Shown: positions 7,721 through 17,391, numbered from the stretch's first letter. The stretch is DNA of 46,203 nt from Streptomyces sp. YIM 98790 (GCF_011421595.1 NZ_WTLH01000026.1:1-46203), one strand, 5' to 3'. A program made the numbers and translations. The notes: a model not told the origin generated them from the letters alone.

Positions 7721-9280
7721 GTGACCAAGACCGAACTGCCCGTCGCCGGCCCGGACACCGCCCGGCTGCGCGACGCCCTGCTGTCCGCCTCCTTCACCGC
7801 CGACGGCGTGCTGGAACTGCTCGGCGCCCCCGCCTACGCGGCACTGGCCCGCAACGAGACCGTGCCCGCGCTGCGCACCACCCGGGACGGTTCCCCGCTG
7901 TCCGCGCTGATCCGCCTCTTCCTGCTCCAGCAGCCCGTGCCGCTCCGCCGTGCCGCCGCCGCGCTGCCCGTCCTGGACGCCGCGCTGGCCGACGGCTGGC
8001 TGCACCGGGACGGGGACGAGGTGCGCGCCACGGCCGACGTCCGCCCCTTCTCCGGCCCGGACGGCCAGGACTGGTGGATCGTCTCCGACCTCGGCTGCGC
8101 GGTGGGCGGCGCGGCCGGCAGCCGCGGCCGGGACCCGGACGTGGTGCTCGGCGTCGGCGGCGCCTCCACGACCCTGGCGCAGATCACCGTGGACGGCCCG
8201 GTGGGCCGCGCCCTGGACGTCGGCACCGGCTCCGGCATCCAGGCCCTGCACCTGTCGCAGCGCGCCGCCCGGGTCACCGCCACCGACGTGAACCCGCGGG
8301 CGCTGCGCGCCGCGCGGCTGACCCTGGCGCTCTCCGGGGCGCCCGGGGCCGAACTGCGGCAGGGCTCGCTGTACGAACCGCTCCGCACCTCCCGGGGCCG
8401 GGGCGGCAGCGCGGGTGATGAGCGGTACGACCTGATCGTGTCCAATCCGCCGTTCGTGATCTCGCCGCCCGGCGCGGACGGCCGGCTGACCTACCGGGAC
8501 GGCGGCATGCCCGGCGACGAGCTGTGCCGCGCCCTGGTGCGCGGCTGCGCCGCCCACCTCACCGAGGGCGGCTGGTGCCAGCTCCTGGCCAACTGGGAGC
8601 ACGTGGCGGGCGAGGACTGGCGGGAGAGGGTGGCCGCCTGGGTGCCGGACGGCTGCGACGCCTGGATCGTGCAGCGCGAGCAGCAGGACGTCACCGAGTA
8701 CGCCGAGCTCTGGCTGCGGGACGCCGGGCTGCACCCGGACGGCGAGGAGTACGCCGCCCGGTACGACGCCTGGCTGGAGGAGTTCGCGGCACGCCGCACC
8801 ACCGCCGTCGGCTTCGGCTGGATCACCGTCCACCGCACCGGCAGCGGCAGCGGGGCCTCGGGCTCGGCCGTGGTCGCCGAGGAGTGGCCGCATGCGGTGG
8901 AGCAGCCCCTCGGCCACGCCGTCCGGGACCACTTCACCCGCCAGGCGTTCCTGCGCGACCACGACGACGCCGCACTGCTCCAGACCCGTTTCCGGCTCGC
9001 GCCCGGCGTGGTGCAGGAGCAGATCGGCGAGCCGGGCGCGGAACATCCCGAGCATCTGGTGCTGCGTCAGCGGCACGGCATGAGGCGGGCGATGACGGTG
9101 GACACGGTGGCCGCCGGACTGGCCGGAAGCTGCGACGGCAGCATGACCGCCGGCACCCTGGTGGACGCCATCGCGCGGCTGCTGGAGGAGGACCCGGTGG
9201 TGCTGCGGGCCGCCGCGCCCGATGTGCTGCGTTCCCTGGTGGAGCAGGGCTTCCTGCGCCCGGCCCCGGCCGGGGGCTGA
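7721..9280 (+). CDS. Class I SAM-dependent methyltransferase (HemK/MTS-like) with N-terminal DUF7059-like domain
   Basis: The 519-residue product has an N-terminal winged-helix-like part of about 110 residues, then a Rossmann methyltransferase. It shows the SAM-binding motif DVGTGSG (166-172), the acidic TDVNPRAL strand and the catalytic-type NPPF motif (242-245). NPPF is typical of enzymes that methylate nitrogen on glutamine or on nucleobases. The C-terminal 150 residues look like a further winged-helix or specificity domain. Start GTG 7721, with GGATGG upstream and 43 bases after the lipoprotein stop. The substrate is unknown; a protein-glutamine or RNA/DNA base target fits the family. Confidence 0.85.
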   Translation: MTKTELPVAGPDTARLRDALLSASFTADGVLELLGAPAYAALARNETVPALRTTRDGSPLSALIRLFLLQQPVPLRRAAAALPVLDAALADGWLHRDGDEVRATADVRPFSGPDGQDWWIVSDLGCAVGGAAGSRGRDPDVVLGVGGASTTLAQITVDGPVGRALDVGTGSGIQALHLSQRAARVTATDVNPRALRAARLTLALSGAPGAELRQGSLYEPLRTSRGRGGSAGDERYDLIVSNPPFVISPPGADGRLTYRDGGMPGDELCRALVRGCAAHLTEGGWCQLLANWEHVAGEDWRERVAAWVPDGCDAWIVQREQQDVTEYAELWLRDAGLHPDGEEYAARYDAWLEEFAARRTTAVGFGWITVHRTGSGSGASGSAVVAEEWPHAVEQPLGHAVRDHFTRQAFLRDHDDAALLQTRFRLAPGVVQEQIGEPGAEHPEHLVLRQRHGMRRAMTVDTVAAGLAGSCDGSMTAGTLVDAIARLLEEDPVVLRAAAPDVLRSLVEQGFLRPAPAGG

Positions 9281-9384
9281 GCACCGCGCTCGGCCCCGCC
9301 GTCCCGCCGTCCGGCCGCCCCGGCGTCCGGCCGCCCCGGCGTCCCGGTGTCCCGCGCGGTCCCGTGCCGGGCCCGGAAACGCGG

Positions 9385-9417
9385 GCGGGCCGTGCGGGAG
9401 GAACCCGCACGGCCCGC
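9385..9417. terminator. Bidirectional terminator between convergent genes
   Basis: Perfect 14-bp arms (9385-9398 and 9404-9417) around the five-base loop AGGAA. It lies between the plus-strand methyltransferase and the minus-strand TM2 gene and can serve both. Confidence 0.85.
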
Positions 9418-9495
9418 ACCGGGTGCCGCCGTGATGCCGTGATGCCGGACGGTGCGACGGCCGGAGCCGTCACCGCGGCGTCGGCGTGCCCGCGC

Positions 9496-9741
9496 TCAGG
9501 GCTTCAGGATGCGGCCCTGGGCGTCGGTACGGTCGTTGCTGGTGAGGAAGAGGATGCCGTCGATCAGCGCCCACACGCCGAGGCCGCCGCAGGTCAGGAG
9601 CTGCGCGATGGCGATGCCGGTGTGACCCGTGTACCAGCGGCCGGCGCCCAGGCCGCCGACCAGGATCTGCAGGATCCCGGCGACCATCTTCGACTTCTCG
9701 GAGTACGGCTGGCCGTTGGGGGCGGTCTCGTAGTTGGCCAT
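9496..9741 (-). CDS. Small TM2-domain membrane protein
   Basis: An 81-residue protein made almost wholly of a TM2 domain: a short polar N-terminus (EKSKMVAGILQ), helix one, the conserved turn GGLGAGRWYTGHT, helix two (LLTCGGLGVWALIDGILFL) with the DG motif, and a short tail. The start is ATG 9741, with GAGG about 12 bases upstream. It is a close relative of the TM2 half of the gene at 10485-10958, which suggests local duplication. The biochemical role of TM2 proteins is not established. Confidence 0.9.
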   Translation of the reverse strand: MANYETAPNGQPYSEKSKMVAGILQILVGGLGAGRWYTGHTGIAIAQLLTCGGLGVWALIDGILFLTSNDRTDAQGRILKP

Positions 9742-9934
9742 GATGTGTGTGACCTCTATCTGGTGTTCCGTTGAGCGGTTTGACGGATGAAACGGTTGCT
9801 CATGGACGGGAACTTCTGTGCCATGAGCATCGTTTGTGACCCCTCACACCGGCGCGCGGTTGCGGAATTCGGCAGATCTTGATGCAACCGTGATCTCATC
9901 GGCTTTTCGCCATGATCGTTTCCTCTGCTGTATC

Positions 9935-10465
9935 TCAGCCGGTGAGATTGCGGACCACCGTCCAGAGCACGGCCAGACCCAGGACGACCGCCGTCCCGGC
10001 GGTACCGATCCGCGGCTTCCACCGCCGCCCGCGCACCCCCTCGTACAGCCAGCGCCCGCCCAGATACGCGCCCAGCGGCATGCCGAGCAGCAGCAGTGCG
10101 GCATTGTCGTGAAAGGCCGCGGCGAAGTCCCCGTGCATCAGGTCGTAGGCCATCCGGGTGCCGCCGCAGGCCGGGCAGAGCAGACCGGTGGCCCAGTTGA
10201 ACGGGCAGCGCGGCAGCAGCTGACCGCCCTGGTGCGGATCGGTGTGCCACAGATGGACGCCGCCCGCCAGGCCCGCGCCCAGCACCGCCAGCGGCGGCAC
10301 GGCCGGATGCGACAGCCACCCGGGCAGCGGCAGGGACCGCGAGGACCGCCGCGGCGGCGGCGACGACGGCGACGGCGACGGCGGCGACGGCGGCCGTGAC
10401 GTGGCCCGCGGCACGGGCCCGGGCTGCGGCGGCGCGGTACGCGCGGGCGTCGGTGTCTGGGTCAT
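9935..10465 (-). CDS. DUF2752 family membrane protein
   Basis: Protein of about 176 residues. The first 50 residues are Pro/Ser/Arg-rich and low complexity. Then come a hydrophobic helix, the DUF2752 signature FNWATGLLCPACGGTRM and two further helices. The start is ATG 10465; an in-frame GTG at 10474 is an alternative. It follows the TM2 gene by about 19 bases and is probably cotranscribed with it. Function unknown; the CPxCG motif could bind metal or form a disulfide. Confidence 0.88.
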   Translation of the reverse strand: MTQTPTPARTAPPQPGPVPRATSRPPSPPSPSPSSPPPRRSSRSLPLPGWLSHPAVPPLAVLGAGLAGGVHLWHTDPHQGGQLLPRCPFNWATGLLCPACGGTRMAYDLMHGDFAAAFHDNAALLLLGMPLGAYLGGRWLYEGVRGRRWKPRIGTAGTAVVLGLAVLWTVVRNLTG

Positions 10466-10484
10466 GCCTGCCACCCCGGCGGGC

Positions 10485-10958
10485 TCAGCTCGACCGCAGC
10501 ACGCGGCCGTCGGAGTCCGTGACGCCGTCCTTGACCAGCAGGTAGATGCCGTCGATCAGCGCCCAGATGCCCAGGCCGCCGCAGGTCAGCAGCTGTCCCA
10601 CGGCCAGGCCGTAGTGACCGGTGTAGAAACGCCCCGCACCCAGGCCGCCCACCAGCAGCTGGAGCAGCCCGGCCACCAGCTTGGTCTTGGAGGAGTACGG
10701 CCGGCCGTAGGCGTCGTAGCCGTACGGCGCGTTCGGGTCGTAGCCGTACGCCGCCTGCTGCGGCGGGTAGCCGGCGGACCCCGCCTGCGGGTAGCCGTAG
10801 CCGGGCTGCCCCTGCGGCGGCGGCTGCTGCTGGTAGGGGTTGTTCCCCACGGGCGGCGGGTAGCCGTAGCCCGGCTGTCCGGGCTGGCCCGGCGCTCCGG
10901 TCTGACCGGGCTTGCCCGGCTGCTCGGACGGCTGTCCGTAAGGGTTCGGGTTGGACAC
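10485..10958 (-). CDS. TM2-domain membrane protein with Pro/Gly/Tyr-rich N-terminus
   Basis: GTG 10958 preceded by AGGGGGAG gives 157 residues; the open frame back to 11090 has no ribosome site. The first 80 residues are a disordered GYGYPP/QPGQPG region. The TM2 domain follows, with GGLGAGRFYTGHYG and LLTCGGLGIWALIDGIYLL. Such low-complexity tails often mediate protein contacts at the membrane; this is inference. It is the first gene of a minus-strand pair with the DUF2752 gene. Confidence 0.88.
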   Translation of the reverse strand: MSNPNPYGQPSEQPGKPGQTGAPGQPGQPGYGYPPPVGNNPYQQQPPPQGQPGYGYPQAGSAGYPPQQAAYGYDPNAPYGYDAYGRPYSSKTKLVAGLLQLLVGGLGAGRFYTGHYGLAVGQLLTCGGLGIWALIDGIYLLVKDGVTDSDGRVLRSS

Positions 10959-11282
10959 GTCTCCCCCTGAGGGTCGATTCTTCCGTAAGGGTCGGAAGCC
11001 GGCAGGACGCACAGTGCCCGGGGCGGCGGCCCGGCACTGCGGCCGGTCCGCTCCGCACCGCACGGATCCGGGGTGACCGGCCACGCACATCCTGCCAGGG
11101 GCGATCGGGCGGCGGGAATGCCGGTCGTTCGGTTACCGTCGGAAGGCGTTGTGGGGTATTCCCGTTTGACACGCATGCGGGAGGTACCGTCACACTCCGC
11201 AGACAGCCGTATGTTCCCGGGCCGCCGCCCGGGGGAGCCCGGAAGGGCCGACACCGACCGGAGAGAGAAGAGCGAGAAGACG
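10959..11282. other. Divergent promoter region between the TM2 gene and topA
   Basis: This 324-base region holds the promoters of two divergent units. On the plus strand TTGACA (11166-11171) is a good -35 hexamer. The best -10-like hexamer, CACACT at 11191-11196, sits at a long 19-base spacing. In S. coelicolor topA transcription responds to supercoiling, but no specific element for that can be pointed out here. No gene is seen. Confidence 0.4.
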
Positions 11283-14135
11283 TTGTCCCCGACCAGCGAC
11301 ACCGCGAAGGGCGGACGCCGACTTGTGATCGTCGAGTCGCCTGCCAAGGCCAAGACGATCAAGGGCTACCTCGGCCCGGGGTATGTGGTCGAGGCCAGCG
11401 TCGGGCACATCCGCGACCTGCCGAGCAGCGCCGCCGAGGTGCCGGCCAAGTACAAGGGCGAGCCGTGGGCCCGCCTCGGGGTCAACGTGGACGAGGGCTT
11501 CGCACCCCTCTATGTGGTCAACAGCGACAAGAAGGACCAGGTCAGGAAGCTCAAGGAGCTGCTGGCCGAGTCCGACGAGCTCTACCTCGCCACCGACGAG
11601 GACCGGGAGGGCGAGGCCATCGCCTGGCACCTTCAGGAGGTGCTCAAGCCCAAGGTGCCGGTGCGCCGGATGGTCTTCCACGAGATCACCCGGGACGCCA
11701 TCCAGGCCGCCGTGGCCAATCCCCGCGAGCTGAACCAGCGGCTGGTGGACGCCCAGGAGACCCGCCGCATCCTGGACCGGCTCTACGGCTTCGAGGTCTC
11801 CCCGGTGCTGTGGAAGAAGGTCATGCCCCGGCTGTCGGCCGGCCGGGTGCAGTCCGTGGCCACCCGGCTGGTGGTGGAGCGGGAGCGGGAGCGGATCGCC
11901 TTCCGCACCGCCGAGTACTGGGACCTGACCGGCACCTTCGCCCGCGACCCGGAGACCGCCGAGACCTTTGCCGCCCGGCTGGTCACGGTGGACGGCCGGC
12001 GCGTCGCCCAGGGCCGCGACTTCGGCCCGGACGGCCGGCTCAAGAGCGGCAGCGCCGGCGTGCTGCACCTGGACGAGCAGGCCGCCCGCGCCCTGGCCGC
12101 CGCCCTGGAGCGGACCGCGTTCGCGGTCCGCTCGGTGGACTCCAAGCCCTACCGCCGCTCGCCCTCCGCGCCGTTCCGCACCACCACCCTCCAGCAGGAG
12201 GCCTCCCGCAAGCTCGGCATGGGCGCCAAGGTCACCATGCAGGTGGCCCAGCGGCTGTACGAGAACGGCTTCATCACCTATATGCGGACCGACTCCACCA
12301 CCCTCTCCGAGACGGCGGTGGCGGCGGCCCGCGCACAGGTCACCCAGCTCTACGGCTCCGGCTACCTGCCGGACAAGCCCCGCACCTACGCCAGCAAGGT
12401 GAAGAACGCGCAGGAGGCGCACGAGGCGATCCGGCCCTCCGGCGACCGCTTCCGCACCCCGGCCGAGACCGGGCTGCGCGGCGAGGAGTTCCGCCTCTAC
12501 GAGCTGATCTGGAAGCGCACCGTCGCCTCCCAGATGAAGGACGCCACCGGCCAGTCCGTCACCGTGCGGGTCGCCGGCACCTCCGCCGACGGCCGGGACT
12601 GCGAGTTCACCGCCTCCGGCACCATCATCACCTTCCACGGCTTCATGAAGGCCTATGTGGAGGGCTCCGACGACCCGGCCGCCGAGCTGGACGACCGCGA
12701 GCGCCGGCTGCCGGCCGTGACCGAGGGCGACGCCCTGGCCGCCCGCGCCATGGCGGTGGACGGCCACGCCACCAAGCCGCCCGCCCGCTACACCGAGGCC
12801 ACCCTGGTCAAGGAGCTGGAGGAGCGGGAGATCGGCCGCCCCTCCACCTACGCCTCGATCATCGGCACCATCCTGGACCGCGGCTACGTCTTCAAGAAGG
12901 GCACCGCGCTCGTCCCGTCCTGGCTGTCGTTCGCCGTGGTCAACCTGCTCAAGCAGCACTTCGGGCAGCTGGTCGACTACGACTTCACCGCCAAGATGGA
13001 GGACGACCTGGACCGCATCGCGGCCGGCGACACCGAGGCCGTGCCGTGGCTGCGCCGCTTCTACTTCGGCGAGGACGCCGGGGGCGGCGACCACCTGGCC
13101 GGGCTGAAGGACCTGGTCACCGACCTGGGCGCGATCGACGCCCGGGAGGTGTCGTCCTTCCCGGTGGGCGACGGCGTGGTGCTGCGGGTCGGCCGCTACG
13201 GGCCGTACCTGGAGGCGCCGCCCGAGCCCGGCGCCGATCCGGAGGCCCCGGCCCGGCGTTCCGACGTGCCGGAGGATCTGCCGCCGGACGAGCTGACCCT
13301 GGAGAAGGCCCGGGAACTGCTGTCCCGGCCGACCGGCGACCGCGAGCTGGGCACCGACCCGGCCACCGGCCACCTGATCGTCGCCAAGGAGGGCCGCTAC
13401 GGGCCCTACGTCACCGAGGTGCTGCCCGAGGACGTGCCCCGGACCGGGAAGAACGCGGTCAAGCCGCGCACCGCCTCGCTGTTCAAGTCGATGAGCACGG
13501 ACACCGTCACCCTGGAGCAGGCGCTGAAGCTGCTCTCCCTGCCCCGGGTGGTCGGCACCGACCCGGAGAGCGGCCAGGAGATCACCGCGCAGAACGGCCG
13601 CTACGGCCCGTATCTGAAGAAGGGCACCGACTCGCGCTCGCTGAGCAGCGAGGAGCAGATCTTCACGATCACCCTGGAGGAGGCGCTGGCCATCTACGCC
13701 CAGCCCAAGCAGCGCGGGCGGGCCGCGGCCAGGCCGCCGCTGAAGGAGCTGGGCGAGGACCCGGCCACCGGCCGGCCGGTGGTGGTCAAGGACGGCCGCT
13801 TCGGCCCGTACGTCACGGACGGCGAGACCAACGCCACCCTGCGGCGGGACGACGATCCGCAGGCCATCACCCCGGAGCGCGGCTTCGAACTGCTGGCCGA
13901 GAAGCGGGCCAAGGGGCCGGCGAAGAAGACGGCCAAGAAGACCGCCGCGAAGAAGACCGCAGCCAAGAAGACGGCCGCCAAGAAGACCGCGGCGAAGAAG
14001 ACGGCCGCCAAGACCACGGCCAAGAAGACCACGGCCAAGAAGACGGCCGCCAAGACCACGGCCAAGAAGACAGCGGCGAAGAAGACGGCCGCGGCCGGGA
14101 CGACCGCCGCCGCCACCCGGGAGGCCTCCGGCTGA
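11283..14135 (+). CDS. topA: DNA topoisomerase I
   Basis: Type IA topoisomerase of 950 residues that relaxes negative supercoils. The TOPRIM domain starts with VIVESPAKAKTIKG (catalytic Glu18) and has DEDREGEA at 105-112. The active-site tyrosine is Tyr333 in ITYMRTDSTT. Actinobacterial TopA lacks the C-terminal zinc fingers of E. coli, and no four-cysteine motif is seen here. It has topoisomerase C-terminal repeats (GRYGPY and GRFGPYVTDGETN) and then a Lys/Ala/Thr tail from about residue 879. Streptomyces TopA tails of this kind give high processivity. The start TTG 11283 matches the remembered N-terminus of the S. coelicolor protein; the frame is open to 11073. Confidence 0.95.
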   Translation: MSPTSDTAKGGRRLVIVESPAKAKTIKGYLGPGYVVEASVGHIRDLPSSAAEVPAKYKGEPWARLGVNVDEGFAPLYVVNSDKKDQVRKLKELLAESDELYLATDEDREGEAIAWHLQEVLKPKVPVRRMVFHEITRDAIQAAVANPRELNQRLVDAQETRRILDRLYGFEVSPVLWKKVMPRLSAGRVQSVATRLVVERERERIAFRTAEYWDLTGTFARDPETAETFAARLVTVDGRRVAQGRDFGPDGRLKSGSAGVLHLDEQAARALAAALERTAFAVRSVDSKPYRRSPSAPFRTTTLQQEASRKLGMGAKVTMQVAQRLYENGFITYMRTDSTTLSETAVAAARAQVTQLYGSGYLPDKPRTYASKVKNAQEAHEAIRPSGDRFRTPAETGLRGEEFRLYELIWKRTVASQMKDATGQSVTVRVAGTSADGRDCEFTASGTIITFHGFMKAYVEGSDDPAAELDDRERRLPAVTEGDALAARAMAVDGHATKPPARYTEATLVKELEEREIGRPSTYASIIGTILDRGYVFKKGTALVPSWLSFAVVNLLKQHFGQLVDYDFTAKMEDDLDRIAAGDTEAVPWLRRFYFGEDAGGGDHLAGLKDLVTDLGAIDAREVSSFPVGDGVVLRVGRYGPYLEAPPEPGADPEAPARRSDVPEDLPPDELTLEKARELLSRPTGDRELGTDPATGHLIVAKEGRYGPYVTEVLPEDVPRTGKNAVKPRTASLFKSMSTDTVTLEQALKLLSLPRVVGTDPESGQEITAQNGRYGPYLKKGTDSRSLSSEEQIFTITLEEALAIYAQPKQRGRAAARPPLKELGEDPATGRPVVVKDGRFGPYVTDGETNATLRRDDDPQAITPERGFELLAEKRAKGPAKKTAKKTAAKKTAAKKTAAKKTAAKKTAAKTTAKKTTAKKTAAKTTAKKTAAKKTAAAGTTAAATREASG
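13919..14089 (+). repeat. Degenerate tandem repeat encoding the AKKT tail of TopA
   Basis: Twelve- and fifteen-base units (AAGAAGACGGCC and variants) repeat for about 170 bases and encode (T)AAKKT units. The repeat is in frame, so copy number can change without breaking the gene. Confidence 0.85.
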
Positions 14136-14232
14136 CCGTGTCGCCGAAGCGACATATCACTGGGCCCGCATTCTCGCGCGCATGTTCGGGGAGAGTGGCG
14201 GACCAGTGGGTGCGGACCGATACGCTGGCCGA

Positions 14233-17200
14233 ATGACGCGAGCAGAGCAACCGAAGGTTGTTGACCCCACCGCTGGCGCCACCGACGAGACGCTCGCGGC
14301 GGACTCACGGCAGCGGGCGGTGCGCGCCCTGCTGCGCGTGCCGGACCTGCGCCGCCTGTGGGAGGCGCAGTTCTCCGGCGGCGTGGCGGACGTCGTCGCC
14401 ACCCTCGCCCTGCTGCTCCTGGCCGTCCAGGCCGCCGCGGCCGGCGGCGGCGTCTTCGGGGACGACGACCGCGCGTTCTTCCTGGCCCTCACCGTGGCCA
14501 TCGCCACCCGCCTGGTGGCCGGCCTGCTGTTCGGCGCGGTGCTGCTCGGGCCGCTCGCCCGGCTCGTCTCCGGCAGCGGCCCGCTGGACCGCCGCTGGAC
14601 CATGGTGGGCGCCGACACCCTCCGCGTGGCCGCACTGATCGTCGCCCCGCTGTGGATCGACTGGGCACCCGGCAGCGCCTACATCTGGATCCTGGTGACC
14701 CTCTTCGTCACCGGCGCCGCCGAGCGCGTCTGGGTCGTCACCCGGGACAGCGCCGCCCCCGCGCTGCTGCCGGCACCCCCGCCCGAGGGCGCCGCGGTCC
14801 GCCCGCTGCCCGACCACCCCGAGGCGCTGCGCCGGCTCTGGCTGCGCACCGCGTTCCTCTCCGTGCCGCTGGGCGCCGCCGCCCTGGTGCTCGCCTCCCT
14901 GGTGAGCAACCTGCTGGCCACCGGGCTGGACTGGTTCGGCACCCACCAGGCCGCGCTCGCCTCCTACGTCGCGGCCGGCTTCTTCGCCGCCTCCGTCTCC
15001 GGCCTGATCTTCCTGAAGCTGCCCGGCAGCGAGACCCCGCGCCCGCGCTCCCCGCTGGAAGGGCTGCGCCGCCCCTCCGCCGGGACCGTACCGGAGAAGG
15101 GCCGCACCGGCGCCGTGCCGCTGCTGGTCGCCGGCTGCGCCGCGCTGACCGCCGGCATCGCCGCCGCGGTCGCCCTGGCCGTGCCCCGCGCCCTCTTCCT
15201 GGGCGGCGGCCCGGTCTCCTACGGACTGCTGGTGCTCGCCCTCACCGGCGGCACGGCCCTCGGCATCCGGCTGGCACCCCGCGCACTGCCGGGGCTGACC
15301 CGGCGCCGGCTGCTGGCGGTGACGGTGGCCGTCACCGGACTCGGCCTGTTCGCCGTCGGCCTGGTCTCCGACCCGGCCACCGTGCTGTTCTGCGCGCTGC
15401 TCACCGGCCTCGCCGCCGGGCTGGCCGCCCGCACCGGCCACACCCTGCTGGACCAGGAGACCGAGGAGTTCCGGCGCCCCCGGCTGACCCAGCACCTGCA
15501 CGCCGTGCTGCGCCTGGCCGTCGCGCTGGCCGCACTGGCCGGTCCGCTGCTCGCCGCCCTCATCGGGCACCACCGGGTGGAGCGCGGCGACTTCGTCATC
15601 GACCAGGGCGGTGCCGGCTTCGCGCTGATGATCATCGGTGCGCTGCTGCTGCCGGTCGCCGCCCTGCTGCTGCGCGCCACCGACGACCGGCGCGGCGTGC
15701 CGCTGCGCCAGGACCTGCGCCGCGCCCTGCACGACCCGGAGCCGGAGCTCGCCCCGTCCGAGAACGGCTTCTTCCTCGTGGTCGAGGGCGGGGACGGGGC
15801 AGGCAAGACGACCCAGGTCGAGGCGCTCGCCGAGTGGATAAGGGCCAAGGGCCACGAGGTGGTCGTCACCCGGGAGCCGGGCGCCACCCCGCTGGGCCAG
15901 CGGCTCCGGTCCATCCTGCTCGACGTCGCCTCCGGCGGGCTGTCCCACCACGCCGAGGCGCTGCTCTACGCCGCCGACCGGGCCGAGCACGTGGCCACGG
16001 TGGTCCGGCCCGCGCTCGCCCGCGGCGCCGTCGTGATCAGCGACCGCTACATCGACTCCTCCGTCGCCTACCAGGGCGCCGGGCGGGATCTGTCCGCCAC
16101 CGAGGTGGCCCGGATCTCCCGCTGGGCCACCGGCGGCCTCGTGCCGCACCTCACCGTGCTGCTGGACATCTCCCCGGAGACCGCCCGGGAACGCTTCACC
16201 GAGGCCCCGGACCGCCTGGAGTCCGAGCCCAGCGAGTTCCACCAGCGGGTCCGGGGCGGCTTCCTCGCCCTGGCCGCCGCCGACCCGGCCCGCTACCTGG
16301 TCATCGACGCCGGCCAGGACCCGGAGTCCGTCACCACGGCCGCCCGGCACCGGCTCGACCAGATGCTTCCGCTCTCCGAGGCCGAGCACAAAGCCCTGGA
16401 GGAGGCCCGCAAGAAGGCCGAGGAGGAGGCCCGCCGGCGCGCCGAGGAGGAACGCAGGCGCAAGGAGGAAGAGGAACGCCGGGAGCGCGAGCGGCAGGCC
16501 GAACTCGCCCGGCTGCGCGCCGAGGAGGAGGCCCGCAGGAAGGCCGAGGAGGAGGAGCGCCGGCGGCGCGAGGCCGAGGAGCGCCGCGCCGAGGCCGCCC
16601 GGCAGGCCGAGGAGGCCCGCCGCCGCGCCGAGGAGATGCGGCGCCAGGCCGAGGAGGAACGCCGCCGCCGGGAGGCCGAGGAACGGGCCCGCCAGGAGGA
16701 GGCGCGGCTGAGGCGCCAGGCGGAGGAGGAGGCCCGGCTGCGCCGGGAGGCCGAGGAGCGCCGCCGGGAGAAGCAGCGCAAGGCCGAGGAGGCCCTGCTG
16801 CGGGCCGAGCAGGCCCGCCGAGCCGCCGAGGCCGAGGCCGCACAGTCCGGCCCGTCCGGCCCGTCCGGCCCGTCCGGCCCGTCCGGCCAGGCTGCCGCCG
16901 CCCCGCCCGAGGCCGAGACCACCCGCCTGCCCAAGGCGCAGCCGCGGCCGCAGCCGGAGCAGCAGCCCCCCGCCGCCTCCCCGGACGACGAGACCACCGT
17001 GCTGCCCCGGATGAAGCAGGACGGCTCCGGCCCCGAGGACGAGACCGCGGTCCTGCCCCCGGTGTCCGAGGACGAGACGGCCGTGCTGCCGTCCGTCGGC
17101 CCGGCGGACGAGACCGCACGCCTGCCGCGCGCCGAGCGTCCGCCGTGGGCCGAGGAGACCCCGCTGGACGACCTGCCCACGCTCGCCGACGAACTGCTCG

Positions 17201-17292
17201 GCCCCCGCGACGACGACGCGGACGCCGGCCCGGACGGGGACGACGACGCGGACGGCGGCGGCCGGGGCCGCCGGGGCGGCCGCCGCCGCTGA
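14233..17292 (+). CDS. tmk: Bifunctional MFS-like membrane protein / thymidylate kinase
   Basis: A fusion of 1019 residues. Residues 1-500 form about 10-12 membrane helices like an MFS transporter. Residues 512-715 are a complete dTMP kinase with P-loop GGDGAGKT (about 518-525), REPG, the DRY motif in SDRYIDSSVAYQG (Asp604) and a lid region. The kinase converts dTMP to dTDP. A Glu/Arg-rich coiled coil runs to about residue 870, then GPS repeats, then five (D/E)ETxxLP motifs, then an acidic tail. The same fusion is known in Streptomyces (SCO3542). The start is taken as ATG 14233; an in-frame ATG at 14182 is possible. The gene follows topA closely. Confidence 0.92.
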   Translation: MTRAEQPKVVDPTAGATDETLAADSRQRAVRALLRVPDLRRLWEAQFSGGVADVVATLALLLLAVQAAAAGGGVFGDDDRAFFLALTVAIATRLVAGLLFGAVLLGPLARLVSGSGPLDRRWTMVGADTLRVAALIVAPLWIDWAPGSAYIWILVTLFVTGAAERVWVVTRDSAAPALLPAPPPEGAAVRPLPDHPEALRRLWLRTAFLSVPLGAAALVLASLVSNLLATGLDWFGTHQAALASYVAAGFFAASVSGLIFLKLPGSETPRPRSPLEGLRRPSAGTVPEKGRTGAVPLLVAGCAALTAGIAAAVALAVPRALFLGGGPVSYGLLVLALTGGTALGIRLAPRALPGLTRRRLLAVTVAVTGLGLFAVGLVSDPATVLFCALLTGLAAGLAARTGHTLLDQETEEFRRPRLTQHLHAVLRLAVALAALAGPLLAALIGHHRVERGDFVIDQGGAGFALMIIGALLLPVAALLLRATDDRRGVPLRQDLRRALHDPEPELAPSENGFFLVVEGGDGAGKTTQVEALAEWIRAKGHEVVVTREPGATPLGQRLRSILLDVASGGLSHHAEALLYAADRAEHVATVVRPALARGAVVISDRYIDSSVAYQGAGRDLSATEVARISRWATGGLVPHLTVLLDISPETARERFTEAPDRLESEPSEFHQRVRGGFLALAAADPARYLVIDAGQDPESVTTAARHRLDQMLPLSEAEHKALEEARKKAEEEARRRAEEERRRKEEEERRERERQAELARLRAEEEARRKAEEEERRRREAEERRAEAARQAEEARRRAEEMRRQAEEERRRREAEERARQEEARLRRQAEEEARLRREAEERRREKQRKAEEALLRAEQARRAAEAEAAQSGPSGPSGPSGPSGQAAAAPPEAETTRLPKAQPRPQPEQQPPAASPDDETTVLPRMKQDGSGPEDETAVLPPVSEDETAVLPSVGPADETARLPRAERPPWAEETPLDDLPTLADELLGPRDDDADAGPDGDDDADGGGRGRRGGRRR
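16846..16890 (+). repeat. Five tandem 9-mers encoding GPS repeats
   Basis: TCCGGCCCG repeats from 16846, with the last copy slightly changed. It encodes (SGP)n between the coiled coil and the ETxxLP region of the tmk fusion. Confidence 0.85.
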
Positions 17293-17351
17293 CCGGACCA
17301 CGGGGCATCGCCGCTCCGTGCCCGGCCCCGTCCGGCCTGCCCTGTCCCTGC

Positions 17352-17391
17352 CCTGTCCCGTCCCGGCCGGACCCGGCCGGGACGGGACAGG
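17352..17391 (+). terminator. Terminator after the tmk fusion
   Basis: A perfect 17-bp stem (17352-17368 with 17375-17391) around a six-base loop, 60 bases after the tmk stop. No T run. It suggests that holB is mainly transcribed from its own promoter in 17392-17530, which is otherwise a low-complexity GGCAC-rich stretch. Confidence 0.8.

Noticed and set aside
13919..14089. Short regular repeats in topA considered as a CRISPR array
   Set aside because: The units are in-frame coding repeats for the AKKT tail without unique spacers. No CRISPR array or cas gene was seen in the window.
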